From Sandaracinus amylolyticus (GTDB lineage Bacteria; Myxococcota_A; Polyangia; Polyangiales; Sandaracinaceae): 64,000 nt of DNA. The position numbers and the translations under genes were made by a program. The stretch's first letter is position 1; every line of letters starts with the position of its first letter. Under the pieces are notes generated by a model. It ran no database searches. It worked only from the letters and a program-made list of their open reading frames with translations, and had not been told where the DNA came from. The stretch spans positions 2,542,001 through 2,606,000 of the forward strand of contig NZ_CP011125.1 of the NCBI RefSeq assembly GCF_000737325.1, in the 5' to 3' direction. This document shows, one piece after another, positions 47,297 through 54,571 of this stretch.

Positions 47297-48004
47297 TCAC
47301 TCTGCGATCGCGTCCTTGCCCGACGACGACGACGACGGCGGCGGCGTGCTCGACGACTCTTCCCGCGCCTCCGCGACGACCTCGCGGTCCACCTTCTCCG
47401 CGAGCTTCTTCTTGATCGACTTGCTCACGTAGTGTCCGACCACGAGCACCACGACGATGATCAGCACCCCGATCATCACCGCGCGCTCGGCCGTCTGCGT
47501 GTGGCTGAAGAGCTCGTCCCAGCTGTCCGCGAAGAACCAGCCGAGGCCCATCCACAGCGGCAGCGAGATCGCGAGCGCGAGCATGTCCGCGATGATGAAG
47601 CGCGGGTACGAGATGCCGTGGATCGCCGCGATCGCGAACGTCGGTCCGCGGAACCCCGCGACGTGGCGCGCGAAGAACACGACGAGCGTGCCGTGCTTCT
47701 CCATCAGGCCCTCGACGTAGCGACGCCGCGGCTCGGGCATCATCCGCTGGATCGGCCGCCACTTGTAGATCCCGGGCCCGATCCGCTTCGCGAGGAAGAA
47801 GAGCGCGCTGTCGCCCGCGAACACCCCGAACGCGAGCGCCGCGACGGTGAGCCAGAGATCGGTGAGCCCACGCTGCGCGAGGATCGCGCCCGAGATCATC
47901 ACGATGTCCTCGGGGAGCGGCAGGCCGAGCCCTGCGGCGATCAGCGCCGCGATCATCAGCCCGTACGACCCGTTCTCGACGAAGAATTGGACCGCTTGCT
48001 CCAT
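47297..48004 (-). CDS. DedA-family (SNARE-associated) membrane protein
   Basis: 235 residues with the DedA pattern: LPLPEDIVMISGAILAQRG at about residue 28-46, LFFLAKRIG, FFARHVAGFRGPTFAIAA (the conserved basic-residue segment needed for membrane lipid transport or homeostasis), and four to five hydrophobic helices. It ends in a charged, Ser/Pro-rich tail (REESSSTPPPSSSSSGKD). Family members are undecaprenyl-phosphate or phospholipid flippases. It stands alone, divergent from purH, with 330 bp between starts. Confidence 0.93.
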   Translation of the reverse strand: MEQAVQFFVENGSYGLMIAALIAAGLGLPLPEDIVMISGAILAQRGLTDLWLTVAALAFGVFAGDSALFFLAKRIGPGIYKWRPIQRMMPEPRRRYVEGLMEKHGTLVVFFARHVAGFRGPTFAIAAIHGISYPRFIIADMLALAISLPLWMGLGWFFADSWDELFSHTQTAERAVMIGVLIIVVVLVVGHYVSKSIKKKLAEKVDREVVAEAREESSSTPPPSSSSSGKDAIAE

Positions 48005-48334
48005 CGACCTCGGACCCGGTTCTAGCGGCCGCGCCGGCCCGCGACAAATGGACGCGGGACGTCGCGCCGCGCGATCAGTGGAGCAAGACGACGGCCACCT
48101 CGCCCGTGAAGAAACGTGGCGCTCGATCTCACGCTCCGACGTGCGCTGCGCGTCCTCCGAGATCGATGCCGCGGTGTCGATCGCCACGGGCGCGTCGACC
48201 TCGCCACACACCCTCGCGATGGTCTGCTGCGTGAGATGCGCGCGGGCGCACAACTCTCGTTGACGCATCGCGTTGCGTCCAGTACCTCGCGGCCCGGGCG
48301 CACGGTGCCCACGCTTCGCAGAGGAGGATTCGCG
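48005..48334. other. leader and promoter region between dedA and purH
   Basis: About 330 bp between divergent starts. It must hold both promoters. AGAGGAGG at 48319-48326 is the purH ribosome binding site. I see no clear riboswitch, operator palindrome or repeat; a weak CGCGGGACGTCGCG dyad lies near 48050-48065. Confidence 0.45.
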
Positions 48335-49894
48335 ATGGCTCGAATCGAGAGGGCGCTGGTCTCGGTGTCGGACAAGCGCGGTGTGATCGAGCTCTGCCGC
48401 ACGCTCGCCGACAAGGGCGTCGAGATCCTGTCGACCGGCGGCACCGCGAAGGCGCTGCGCGGCGCGGGCATCGCGGTGGTCGACGTCGCCGAGTACACGG
48501 GCTCGCCGGAGGTGATGGACGGACGCGTGAAGACGCTCCATCCGCGCGTGCACGGCGGGATCCTGATGCGCGACACGATCGGTGATCGCACCCAGCTCAC
48601 CGAGCTCGGCGGTCACGCGATCGATCTCGTCGTTGTGAACCTCTATCCCTTCGAGGCCACCGTCGCGCGCAACGCGCCGCACGACGAGATCGTCGAGAAC
48701 ATCGACATCGGCGGGCCCTCGATGATCCGAAGCGCGGCGAAGAACCACGCGCGCGTGACCGTCGTCGTCGACCCCGCGGACTACGACGAGGTGTGTGCAT
48801 CGCTCGACACGCCCGAGGGCCCGAGCGCCGCGCTCCGCGCGCGCCTCGCGGCGAAGGCGTTCGCGCAGACCGCCGCGTACGACGGAGCGATCGCGGCGTA
48901 CCTCACGTCGGTCGACGCGAGCGGCGCGCGCGCCGAGTACCCGGGCACGCTGACGTTCTCGCTGGAGAAGGCGTACGGGCTCCGCTACGGCGAGAACCCG
49001 CACCAGAGCGGCGCGTTCTACGTCGAGCGCAACGCGCCGACGGGCTCGCTCGCGCGCTCGGAGTCGGTCGGTGCGGGCGGCAAGGAACTCTCGTTCAACA
49101 ACCTCGTCGACTGCGACGCGGCGCTCGAGGCGGTCCGTGAATTCGACGAGCCCGCGGCCGTCGTGGTCAAGCACACGAACCCGTGCGGCGTCGCGACGCG
49201 CGGCACGCTGCACGACGCGTATCTCGCGGCGCGCGAGGCCGACGCGCTCAGCGCGTTCGGCGGCATCGTCGCCCTCAATCGTCCGGTCGATCTCGCGACG
49301 GCGAAGCACCTCGTGGAGACGTTCCTCGAGTGCGTGATCGCGCCGAAGTTCGCGGACGGCGCGCTCGAGCTGCTGCGCACGAAGAAGAACCTGCGCCTGC
49401 TCGCGACGGGCGAGTGGCTGCGCGCCGACCACCGCGCGCTCACGGCGAAGAAGGTCGACGGCGGGTTCGTGGTGCAGCAGCGCGACGCGAGCGCGGGCGT
49501 CGAGACGGCGAACGCGAAGGTGGTGACGCAGCGCCGCCCGACGCCCGAGGAGCTCGCCTCGCTCGACTTCGCGTGGCGCGTCTGCAAGCACGTGAAGAGC
49601 AACGCGATCGTGCTCGCGCAGGGCACGACGACGGTGGGCGTCGGCGCGGGCCAGATGTCGCGCGTGGTGAGCGTCGAGATCGCGGTGAAGAAGGCGGGCG
49701 ACAAGTCGCGCGGCAGCGTGCTCGCGAGCGACGCGTTCTTCCCGTTCCCCGACGGAGTCGAGGCCGCGGCGAAGGCGGGCGTCACCGCGGTGGTGCAGCC
49801 CGGCGGCTCGGTGAAGGACGCGGACGTGATCGCAGCCGCGGACGCGGCGGGCATCGCGATGCTGTTCACCGGAGTCCGTCACTTCCGTCACTGA
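48335..49894 (+). CDS. purH: bifunctional phosphoribosylaminoimidazolecarboxamide formyltransferase/IMP cyclohydrolase
   Basis: 519 residues, the normal length. The N-terminal IMP cyclohydrolase domain starts ALVSVSDKRGVIELCRTL, with STGGTAKAL and VMDGRVKTLHPRVHGG; the C-terminal AICAR transformylase includes GLRYGENPHQSGAFY, VVVKHTNPCGVA, LSAFGGIVALN, SNAIVLAQ and ASDAFFPFPDG. It catalyses the last two steps of purine synthesis, AICAR to IMP. GAGGAGG lies 8 bp before the ATG. It precedes purD on the same strand by 291 bp, an interval filled with repeats. Confidence 0.98.
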   Translation: MARIERALVSVSDKRGVIELCRTLADKGVEILSTGGTAKALRGAGIAVVDVAEYTGSPEVMDGRVKTLHPRVHGGILMRDTIGDRTQLTELGGHAIDLVVVNLYPFEATVARNAPHDEIVENIDIGGPSMIRSAAKNHARVTVVVDPADYDEVCASLDTPEGPSAALRARLAAKAFAQTAAYDGAIAAYLTSVDASGARAEYPGTLTFSLEKAYGLRYGENPHQSGAFYVERNAPTGSLARSESVGAGGKELSFNNLVDCDAALEAVREFDEPAAVVVKHTNPCGVATRGTLHDAYLAAREADALSAFGGIVALNRPVDLATAKHLVETFLECVIAPKFADGALELLRTKKNLRLLATGEWLRADHRALTAKKVDGGFVVQQRDASAGVETANAKVVTQRRPTPEELASLDFAWRVCKHVKSNAIVLAQGTTTVGVGAGQMSRVVSVEIAVKKAGDKSRGSVLASDAFFPFPDGVEAAAKAGVTAVVQPGGSVKDADVIAAADAAGIAMLFTGVRHFRH

Positions 49895-50185
49895 TCGAGC
49901 CCTCTCAGGAGAGCAGGAATCGACGGCAGAGACGAGGAGCCGACTCCTTCTCTCGTCGGCGGTGGTTTCGGAAACCGATGTGACTCTTCCGCTCTGTCCT
50001 CCTGCAGCTCCTGCTCTCCTCAGCGGCTCTCTCCGAAATGTAGGGAATTCCGCTCAAAAGAGCAGGAATGCAGGAGAGACGAGCAGCGCGATTCCCCTTC
50101 TCTCCCTCCTGCAACTCCTGCTCTCCTCAGCGACTCTTCTCCTGCTCTCCTCAGCGGCTCTCTTCTCCTGCTCTCCCGAGGCGCG
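49895..50185. repeat. purH-purD intergenic repeat cluster with polypyrimidine tract
   Basis: The + strand carries CTCCTGCTCTCC words at 50008, 50115, 50139 and 50165, in three cases followed by TCAGCGGCTCT or TCAGCGACTCT. The last three are spaced 24 and 26 bp. Two copies of a larger unit can be aligned (from about 49990 and 50095). Inverted pieces (GAGAGCAGGAAT, GAGCAGGAATGCAGGAGAG) lie at 49912 and 50060. GGTTTCGGAAACC (49964-49976) is a perfect palindrome. From about 50091 to 50176 the + strand is almost all C and T, just before the purD start. No ORF. Confidence 0.8.
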
Positions 50186-51457
50186 ATGAAGGTATTGGTC
50201 GTCGGTTCCGGTGGGCGCGAGCACGCGATGGCGTGGAAGATCGCGCAGTCGCCGCAGGTCCACGAGGTCATCGCAGCGCCTGGAAACGCGGGGATCGCCG
50301 CGGTCGCGCGATGTGTCGACGTGCGCGCCGACGACGTGGCGGGGATCGTCGCGCTCGCGCTGCGCGAGCAGGTCGGGCTCGTCGTGATCGGGCCCGAGGC
50401 GCCGCTCGTGATCGGCCTCGCCGACGCGCTGCGCGACGCAGGCGTCGCGACGTTCGGCCCCTCGCGCGCCGCTGCGCAGCTCGAGGGCTCCAAGGTGCTC
50501 AGCAAGGAGCTGATGGCCGAAGCGCGCATCCCGACCGCCGGCTTCCGGATCTTCGACGACGCCGACGCCGCCGAGGCCTACGTGCGAGAGGCGCGGAGGC
50601 CGTTGGTGGTCAAAGCAGACGGGCTCGCCGCAGGGAAGGGCGTGATCGTCGCGTCGGACACCGACGAGGCGCTCGACGCGATCCGCACCATCATGCGCGA
50701 CCGTGCGTTCGGCGACGCGGGCGCGCGCGTGGTGGTCGAGGAGGTCCTGCGCGGGCCCGAGGTCAGCTACCACGTCGTGTGCGACGGGACGCGCTACGTG
50801 GCGCTCGCGTCGGCGCAGGATCACAAGCGCCTCGGCGACGGTGATCGCGGGCCGAACACCGGTGGCATGGGCGCGTACTCGCCCGCCGCGCCGGTCACCC
50901 CCGAGCTCGAGCAGCAGATCCTCGCGCGCTGTGTCGAGCCCACGCTCGCGGCGATGCGCGCGCGCGGCACCCCGTTCGTCGGCGCGCTCTTCGTCGGCCT
51001 GATGATCGTCGACGGCGCGCCGATGGTGCTCGAGTACAACGTGCGCTTCGGCGATCCCGAGACCGAGGTGCTGATGGCGCGCTGGCAGGGCGACGTGCTG
51101 CCGCTCTTCCTCGGTGCCGCGCAGGGCGATCTGTCGGGCGTACGTCCGAGCGCGACGAGCGGCGCCGCGCTGTGCGTCGTGATCGCCGCGCACGGCTATC
51201 CCGGCACCCCGCGCAAGGGTGACGTCATCGAGGGCCTCGACGACGCCGCGTCGCTCGAAGGCGTGCAGGTCTTCCACGCAGGTACTCAGCGCGCGGGTGA
51301 TCGCGTCGTGAGCGCGGGCGGCCGCGTGCTCTGCGTCACCGCGAACGGCGAGGACGTCGACGCCGCCGCGCAGCGCGCCTACGCCGCGGTCGACCGCATC
51401 CGTCTCGCGGGATCGCAGCATCGCCGCGACATCGGGTGGCAGGCGCGCACCCGCTGA
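50186..51457 (+). CDS. purD: phosphoribosylamine-glycine ligase
   Basis: 423 residues, complete. MKVLVVGSGGREHAMAWKI, GPEAPLVIGLADALR, FGPSRAAAQLEGSK, VVKADGLAAGKGV, DHKRLGDGDRGPNTGGMGAY and EYNVRFGDPETEVLM are the standard GARS segments of the ATP-grasp fold. It joins glycine to phosphoribosylamine in purine synthesis. GAGG lies 5 bp before the ATG at 50186. Upstream the polypyrimidine tract is unusual for a leader and may reflect expanded repeats rather than regulation. Confidence 0.98.
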   Translation: MKVLVVGSGGREHAMAWKIAQSPQVHEVIAAPGNAGIAAVARCVDVRADDVAGIVALALREQVGLVVIGPEAPLVIGLADALRDAGVATFGPSRAAAQLEGSKVLSKELMAEARIPTAGFRIFDDADAAEAYVREARRPLVVKADGLAAGKGVIVASDTDEALDAIRTIMRDRAFGDAGARVVVEEVLRGPEVSYHVVCDGTRYVALASAQDHKRLGDGDRGPNTGGMGAYSPAAPVTPELEQQILARCVEPTLAAMRARGTPFVGALFVGLMIVDGAPMVLEYNVRFGDPETEVLMARWQGDVLPLFLGAAQGDLSGVRPSATSGAALCVVIAAHGYPGTPRKGDVIEGLDDAASLEGVQVFHAGTQRAGDRVVSAGGRVLCVTANGEDVDAAAQRAYAAVDRIRLAGSQHRRDIGWQARTR

Positions 51458-51501
51458 CGCGGTGTTGTTCGCGCGAAGGGGCTGCGGCATCCTCGCGGGC
51501 G

Positions 51502-52401
51502 GTGCGTTCCGTCCTCGTGCTCTCGCTCGCGCTGCTCGTCTCGATCCTCGTGGCGCCACGCGTCGCGGCGCAGGGCGCGCACACCGGCGGTGCGCACACC
51601 GGCGGCGCCGCCGTCCCGCCACCGCGCGATCTCTTCGCGGAGCAGTACACCGAGGCCTCGCGCGCGTGGCACGAAGGGCGATACGAGGACGCGCTCGCGC
51701 GCTTCCGCGCGCTCTACGCGTCGAGCGGTCGTGCCGAGCTCCTCTACGACATCGGCGTGACCGCGGATCGACTCGGGCGGCTCGAGGAGTCGATCATCGC
51801 GTTCGAGCAGTACCTCGAGTCGGTGCCGGACGCGCGGAACCGCGCCGAGGTCGAGCAGCGCCTCGCCTCGCTGCGCGACGATCTCCGCGAGCAGCAGCAC
51901 GTCGAGGTCGCGCCGCCGCCACGTGCGACGCCGCGCCGTGACGATCGTCCGGTGATGACGCTGATGGGCAGCGAGCCCGCGCCGCCGAGCGACTCGCGCT
52001 CGGTCGTGCTCGCGGGCCCACTGCCCAGCGACACGCAGCCGGTCGACGAGGTCGTCGAGGGCGGTCCTTCGTTCGTGTGGACCTGGCCGCTGCTCGTGCT
52101 CACCGTCGGCGCGGCGATCGCGTCGCCGATCGTGTGGGTCGAAGGAGAAGGGCGGCGCGACGAGCTCCGAGCGCAGTGCGCGCTCACGCCGTGCACGCGC
52201 GACTTCGTGAGCGACGAGCTCGAGGGCTACGAGATCGCGACGAACGCGCTGTGGATCTCCGCGGCCTCGCTCGGCGTGCTCACCGCAATCGTGTTCTTCG
52301 TCGAGGGCTCGGCGCGCACGACCGTCGTGCGCCACGCCGATCGCGAAGGCGTGCGTCTGCAGGTCGGGCTCGGTGGGCTCGGGCTCGAGGGGACGTTCTG
52401 A
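51502..52401 (+). CDS. TPR-type protein with C-terminal membrane segments
   Basis: 299 residues from a GTG at 51502; an ATG at 51436 would overlap purD by 22 bp and add residues without hydrophobic signal logic. The N-terminal signal (VLVLSLALLVSILVAP, then AAQGAH) suggests export. Residues about 50-135 make a TPR-like helical pair (ASRAWHEGRYEDALARFRAL; LEESIIAFEQYLESVPDA). A Pro-rich spacer is followed by two membrane helices (WPLLVLTVGAAIASPIV; ALWISAASLGVLTAIVFF). It overlaps the next gene by one base (TGATG). This layout, TPR in the periplasm and helices at the C terminus, is common in Polyangiales proteins of unknown role. Confidence 0.82.
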   Translation: MRSVLVLSLALLVSILVAPRVAAQGAHTGGAHTGGAAVPPPRDLFAEQYTEASRAWHEGRYEDALARFRALYASSGRAELLYDIGVTADRLGRLEESIIAFEQYLESVPDARNRAEVEQRLASLRDDLREQQHVEVAPPPRATPRRDDRPVMTLMGSEPAPPSDSRSVVLAGPLPSDTQPVDEVVEGGPSFVWTWPLLVLTVGAAIASPIVWVEGEGRRDELRAQCALTPCTRDFVSDELEGYEIATNALWISAASLGVLTAIVFFVEGSARTTVVRHADREGVRLQVGLGGLGLEGTF

Positions 52402-52820
52402 TGCGGTCCGCGCTCGTCGTGCTCTCGCTGCTGCTCGCGTCGTGCAGCTACGACCTGTCGGGCTTCGAATTCGTCGGCGAGGACGGAGGCACGACCTCGC
52501 CGCGCGTCGACGGCGGCGGCTCGTGCAATCCGTTCACGAGCGCCGAGTGCGGCGCGATGACGACGTGCAGCGTGCTCGTTCGCCCCGCGACGACGGTCGC
52601 GCGCTGTGCGGGCGAGGGCCGGGGCACGCCCGGCACGCCCTGCGCCGGCACCGGGAGCTGCCTGCCGATGCTCGTCTGCGACGCGCCGGCGACCGGCGAC
52701 GGAACGTGCACCGCGTTCTGCACTGCGACGCGCGCGTGCCCGACCGGGATGACTTGCGACACCGCCGCGCGCACACCCTTCTTCACGTGGGACGGCACGG
52801 ACGCGTTCCGCTGTCGCTGA
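52401..52820 (+). CDS. small Cys-rich lipoprotein
   Basis: 139 residues. The lipobox LLASC gives lipidated cysteine 15. The mature part has about ten cysteines in a regular spacing (CNPFTSAEC; CSVLV; CAGEGRG; CAGTGSC; CDAPATGDGTC; CTATRAC; CDTAA), so it is probably disulfide-rich and folded outside the cytoplasm. No domain match recognised. It is coupled to the TPR gene upstream by one base, which suggests they work together. Confidence 0.82.
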   Translation: MRSALVVLSLLLASCSYDLSGFEFVGEDGGTTSPRVDGGGSCNPFTSAECGAMTTCSVLVRPATTVARCAGEGRGTPGTPCAGTGSCLPMLVCDAPATGDGTCTAFCTATRACPTGMTCDTAARTPFFTWDGTDAFRCR

Positions 52821-52884
52821 GTCCGCGCGGGAGTGTTCGTCCGCAGGTCCCGGACGGAGCGCGTGGTGGACAGTCCGCGAGCGA

Positions 52885-53727
52885 TCACGCCTCGTCGTTC
52901 CGGAGCGCGCGCACCGGCGCGCGACGCAGCCGAGCGAGCACCGCGAGCGCGTCCTCGAGCAGCTCCACCGTCGGCGACGAGTGCATGCGCACGACCGCCT
53001 CGCCCGCGTCGAGATCGACGCGCAGGTCCGCGCAGCGCGCGTCGAGCCGCAGCAAGCGCCCGCGCGTCTCGCGATCGAGCACCGCGCGCACGGTCGGCTC
53101 GTGGCCGCGCACGAGGAACGCGCCGTCGAAGCGATCGTCGCCGACGTCGATGTCGGTGAGCACGCCCGCGACCTTGCGCAGATCGTCGAGCAGCCGCTCG
53201 GGCTCGAGCCGCACCGCGCCCACGCCGCGCGGCGCCGAGGTCGCGATCGCCCAGTGCACGCGGAGCGCTCCGTTCGGCTTCACGCGCACGTCGACCGGCA
53301 GGCGAGGGCGCAGCTCGCGCAGCATCGACTCGATGCGCTCGCGCGCGAGCACCGTCTCGACCGTCGGATCCGCGCCGCCGCTGCGCGATCCGTCGCCGCG
53401 CGGCGCGCGCGACGCGGGGCGACGCCACGCACGCGTGAGCGAGCTCCATCTCGCGATGACGCGCTCGAGCGCCGCGATGCGGACGCCGAGCTCGGCGACC
53501 TGATCCTCGATGCGCGTGCTCCGCGCGGCCTCGCTGCGCATCAGCGCGTCGCGCGCGGCGAGCTCCGCGCTGCGCGGCGCGTCCTCGAGGCTCCATCGCG
53601 ACACGCCGAGCCCGGCCGCGAGCTCCTGCCAGAACACGTCGGTGAAGCGCGACTCGAGATCCTTGAGCTCGGCGAGCATTCGCGCTCGCTCTCGCCCGAG
53701 CGCCGAGGCGTCCGTGCGATAAGGCAC
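52885..53727 (-). CDS. hypothetical protein with coiled-coil N-terminal half
   Basis: 280 residues. The first 105 residues are helical with heptads (LKDLESRFTDVFWQEL; RIEDQVAELGVRIAALER). A linker rich in Arg/Ser/Pro (RRPASRAPRGDGSRSGGA) follows; the C-terminal half is alpha/beta with many charged residues (RELRPRLPVDVRVKPNGALR; LDARCADLRVDLDAGEAVV). No family is recognised, and there is no signal or membrane segment. Codon use is normal. It is divergent from the TetR gene, about 155 bp between starts, so the operator at 53841-53874 may affect it also. Confidence 0.75.
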   Translation of the reverse strand: MPYRTDASALGRERARMLAELKDLESRFTDVFWQELAAGLGVSRWSLEDAPRSAELAARDALMRSEAARSTRIEDQVAELGVRIAALERVIARWSSLTRAWRRPASRAPRGDGSRSGGADPTVETVLARERIESMLRELRPRLPVDVRVKPNGALRVHWAIATSAPRGVGAVRLEPERLLDDLRKVAGVLTDIDVGDDRFDGAFLVRGHEPTVRAVLDRETRGRLLRLDARCADLRVDLDAGEAVVRMHSSPTVELLEDALAVLARLRRAPVRALRNDEA

Positions 53728-53840
53728 GACTCCACTCTAGCGCAACAAATGTTTCGTGGCTGTTCCGATCGAACGCGACCGGATCACGCGCAGCGACAAG
53801 CCCGCGCCGTGAGACCCGCGCCGTCGCTTGCGACAGCCTC

Positions 53841-53874
53841 TAACGAGTGGTAGGGATCTCCCGACCGAGCGTTA
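53841..53874. promoter_or_regulatory. 34-bp dyad, probable TetR operator
   Basis: The sequence has TAACG, GGT and GGGA in the left half and TCCC, ACC and CGTTA in the right half, placed symmetrically around a 2-bp centre, with 12 of 17 half-site positions paired. It ends 10 bp before the TetR start and is in the gap to the divergent hypothetical gene. Long dyads of this size bind a TetR dimer pair in well-known systems. It should control the TetR gene and the operon behind it. Confidence 0.75.
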
Positions 53875-53883
53875 GGGAGAGTC

Positions 53884-54561
53884 GTGGCCGCCCCCGCAAG
53901 CCGTCGCACCAGCGCACCCAAGAAGCCCGACGCGAAGCCGCGGCCCGAGCCGGACGCGCGTGATCGGATTCTCCGCGCAGCGACGAAGCTCATCGCGCAG
54001 AAGGGGCTCGACGCGACCTCGCTGCAGGACATCGCCGACGCGGTCGGGATGCGGAAGCCCTCGCTGCTCTGGCACTTCGCGAGCAAGGACGAGCTGCACC
54101 GCGCGGTGCTCGACGCCCTGCTCTCGCGATGGAACGAGGCGCTCCCCGCGCTGATGCGCGCCGCGACGCGCGAAGATCGGTTCGACGCGGTGCTCGACGA
54201 GACGATCGCGTTCTTCGCCGAGGATCCCGATCGCGCGCGCTTGCTGCTGCGCGAGGCGCTCGATCGACCCGACGCGATGCGCGCGCTGCTCGCGACGTAC
54301 GCGTCGCCGTGGATGGCGGTGGTGACCGAGTCGATCCAGCGCGGGCAGAGCGCGGGCGCGCTGCGCGCCGACGTCGATCCCGAGGCCTACGTCGTGATGG
54401 TCATCCACCTCGTGATCGGAAACGTCGCGACGACCGGCACGGTGTCGATGCTCGCCGCCGCGCGCGGGAGCAACGGGGCGCGGAGCGCGGGGACGAAGCT
54501 CCCCGCGCGCATCGCGAACGAGATCAAGCGCGTCGCGCGTGCGGCGCTGATGGCGGACTGA
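53884..54561 (+). CDS. TetR-family transcriptional regulator
   Basis: 225 residues from a GTG at 53884. A basic, Pro-rich N-terminal arm (KKPDAKPRPEPD) precedes the helix-turn-helix (AATKLIAQKGLDATSLQDIADAVG then MRKPSLLWHFASKDEL). The C-terminal domain is ligand-binding and all-helical. Because the next genes encode acyl-CoA enzymes, an acyl-CoA effector, as for FadR-type TetR proteins, is likely but inferred. It leads the operon; only 10 bp separate its stop from the acyl-CoA dehydrogenase. Confidence 0.94.
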   Translation: MAAPASRRTSAPKKPDAKPRPEPDARDRILRAATKLIAQKGLDATSLQDIADAVGMRKPSLLWHFASKDELHRAVLDALLSRWNEALPALMRAATREDRFDAVLDETIAFFAEDPDRARLLLREALDRPDAMRALLATYASPWMAVVTESIQRGQSAGALRADVDPEAYVVMVIHLVIGNVATTGTVSMLAAARGSNGARSAGTKLPARIANEIKRVARAALMAD

Positions 54562-54571
54562 GGGGCAGCAG

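Noticed and set aside
49895-50185. Purine riboswitch before purD
   Set aside because: No conserved riboswitch core could be seen; the sequence is made of C/T-rich repeats.
52401-53503. Long plus-strand frame that covers the Cys-rich lipoprotein and runs antisense to the 280-residue gene
   Set aside because: The lipoprotein frame has a clear lipobox and stop at 52820; the longer frame is an Arg-rich shadow.
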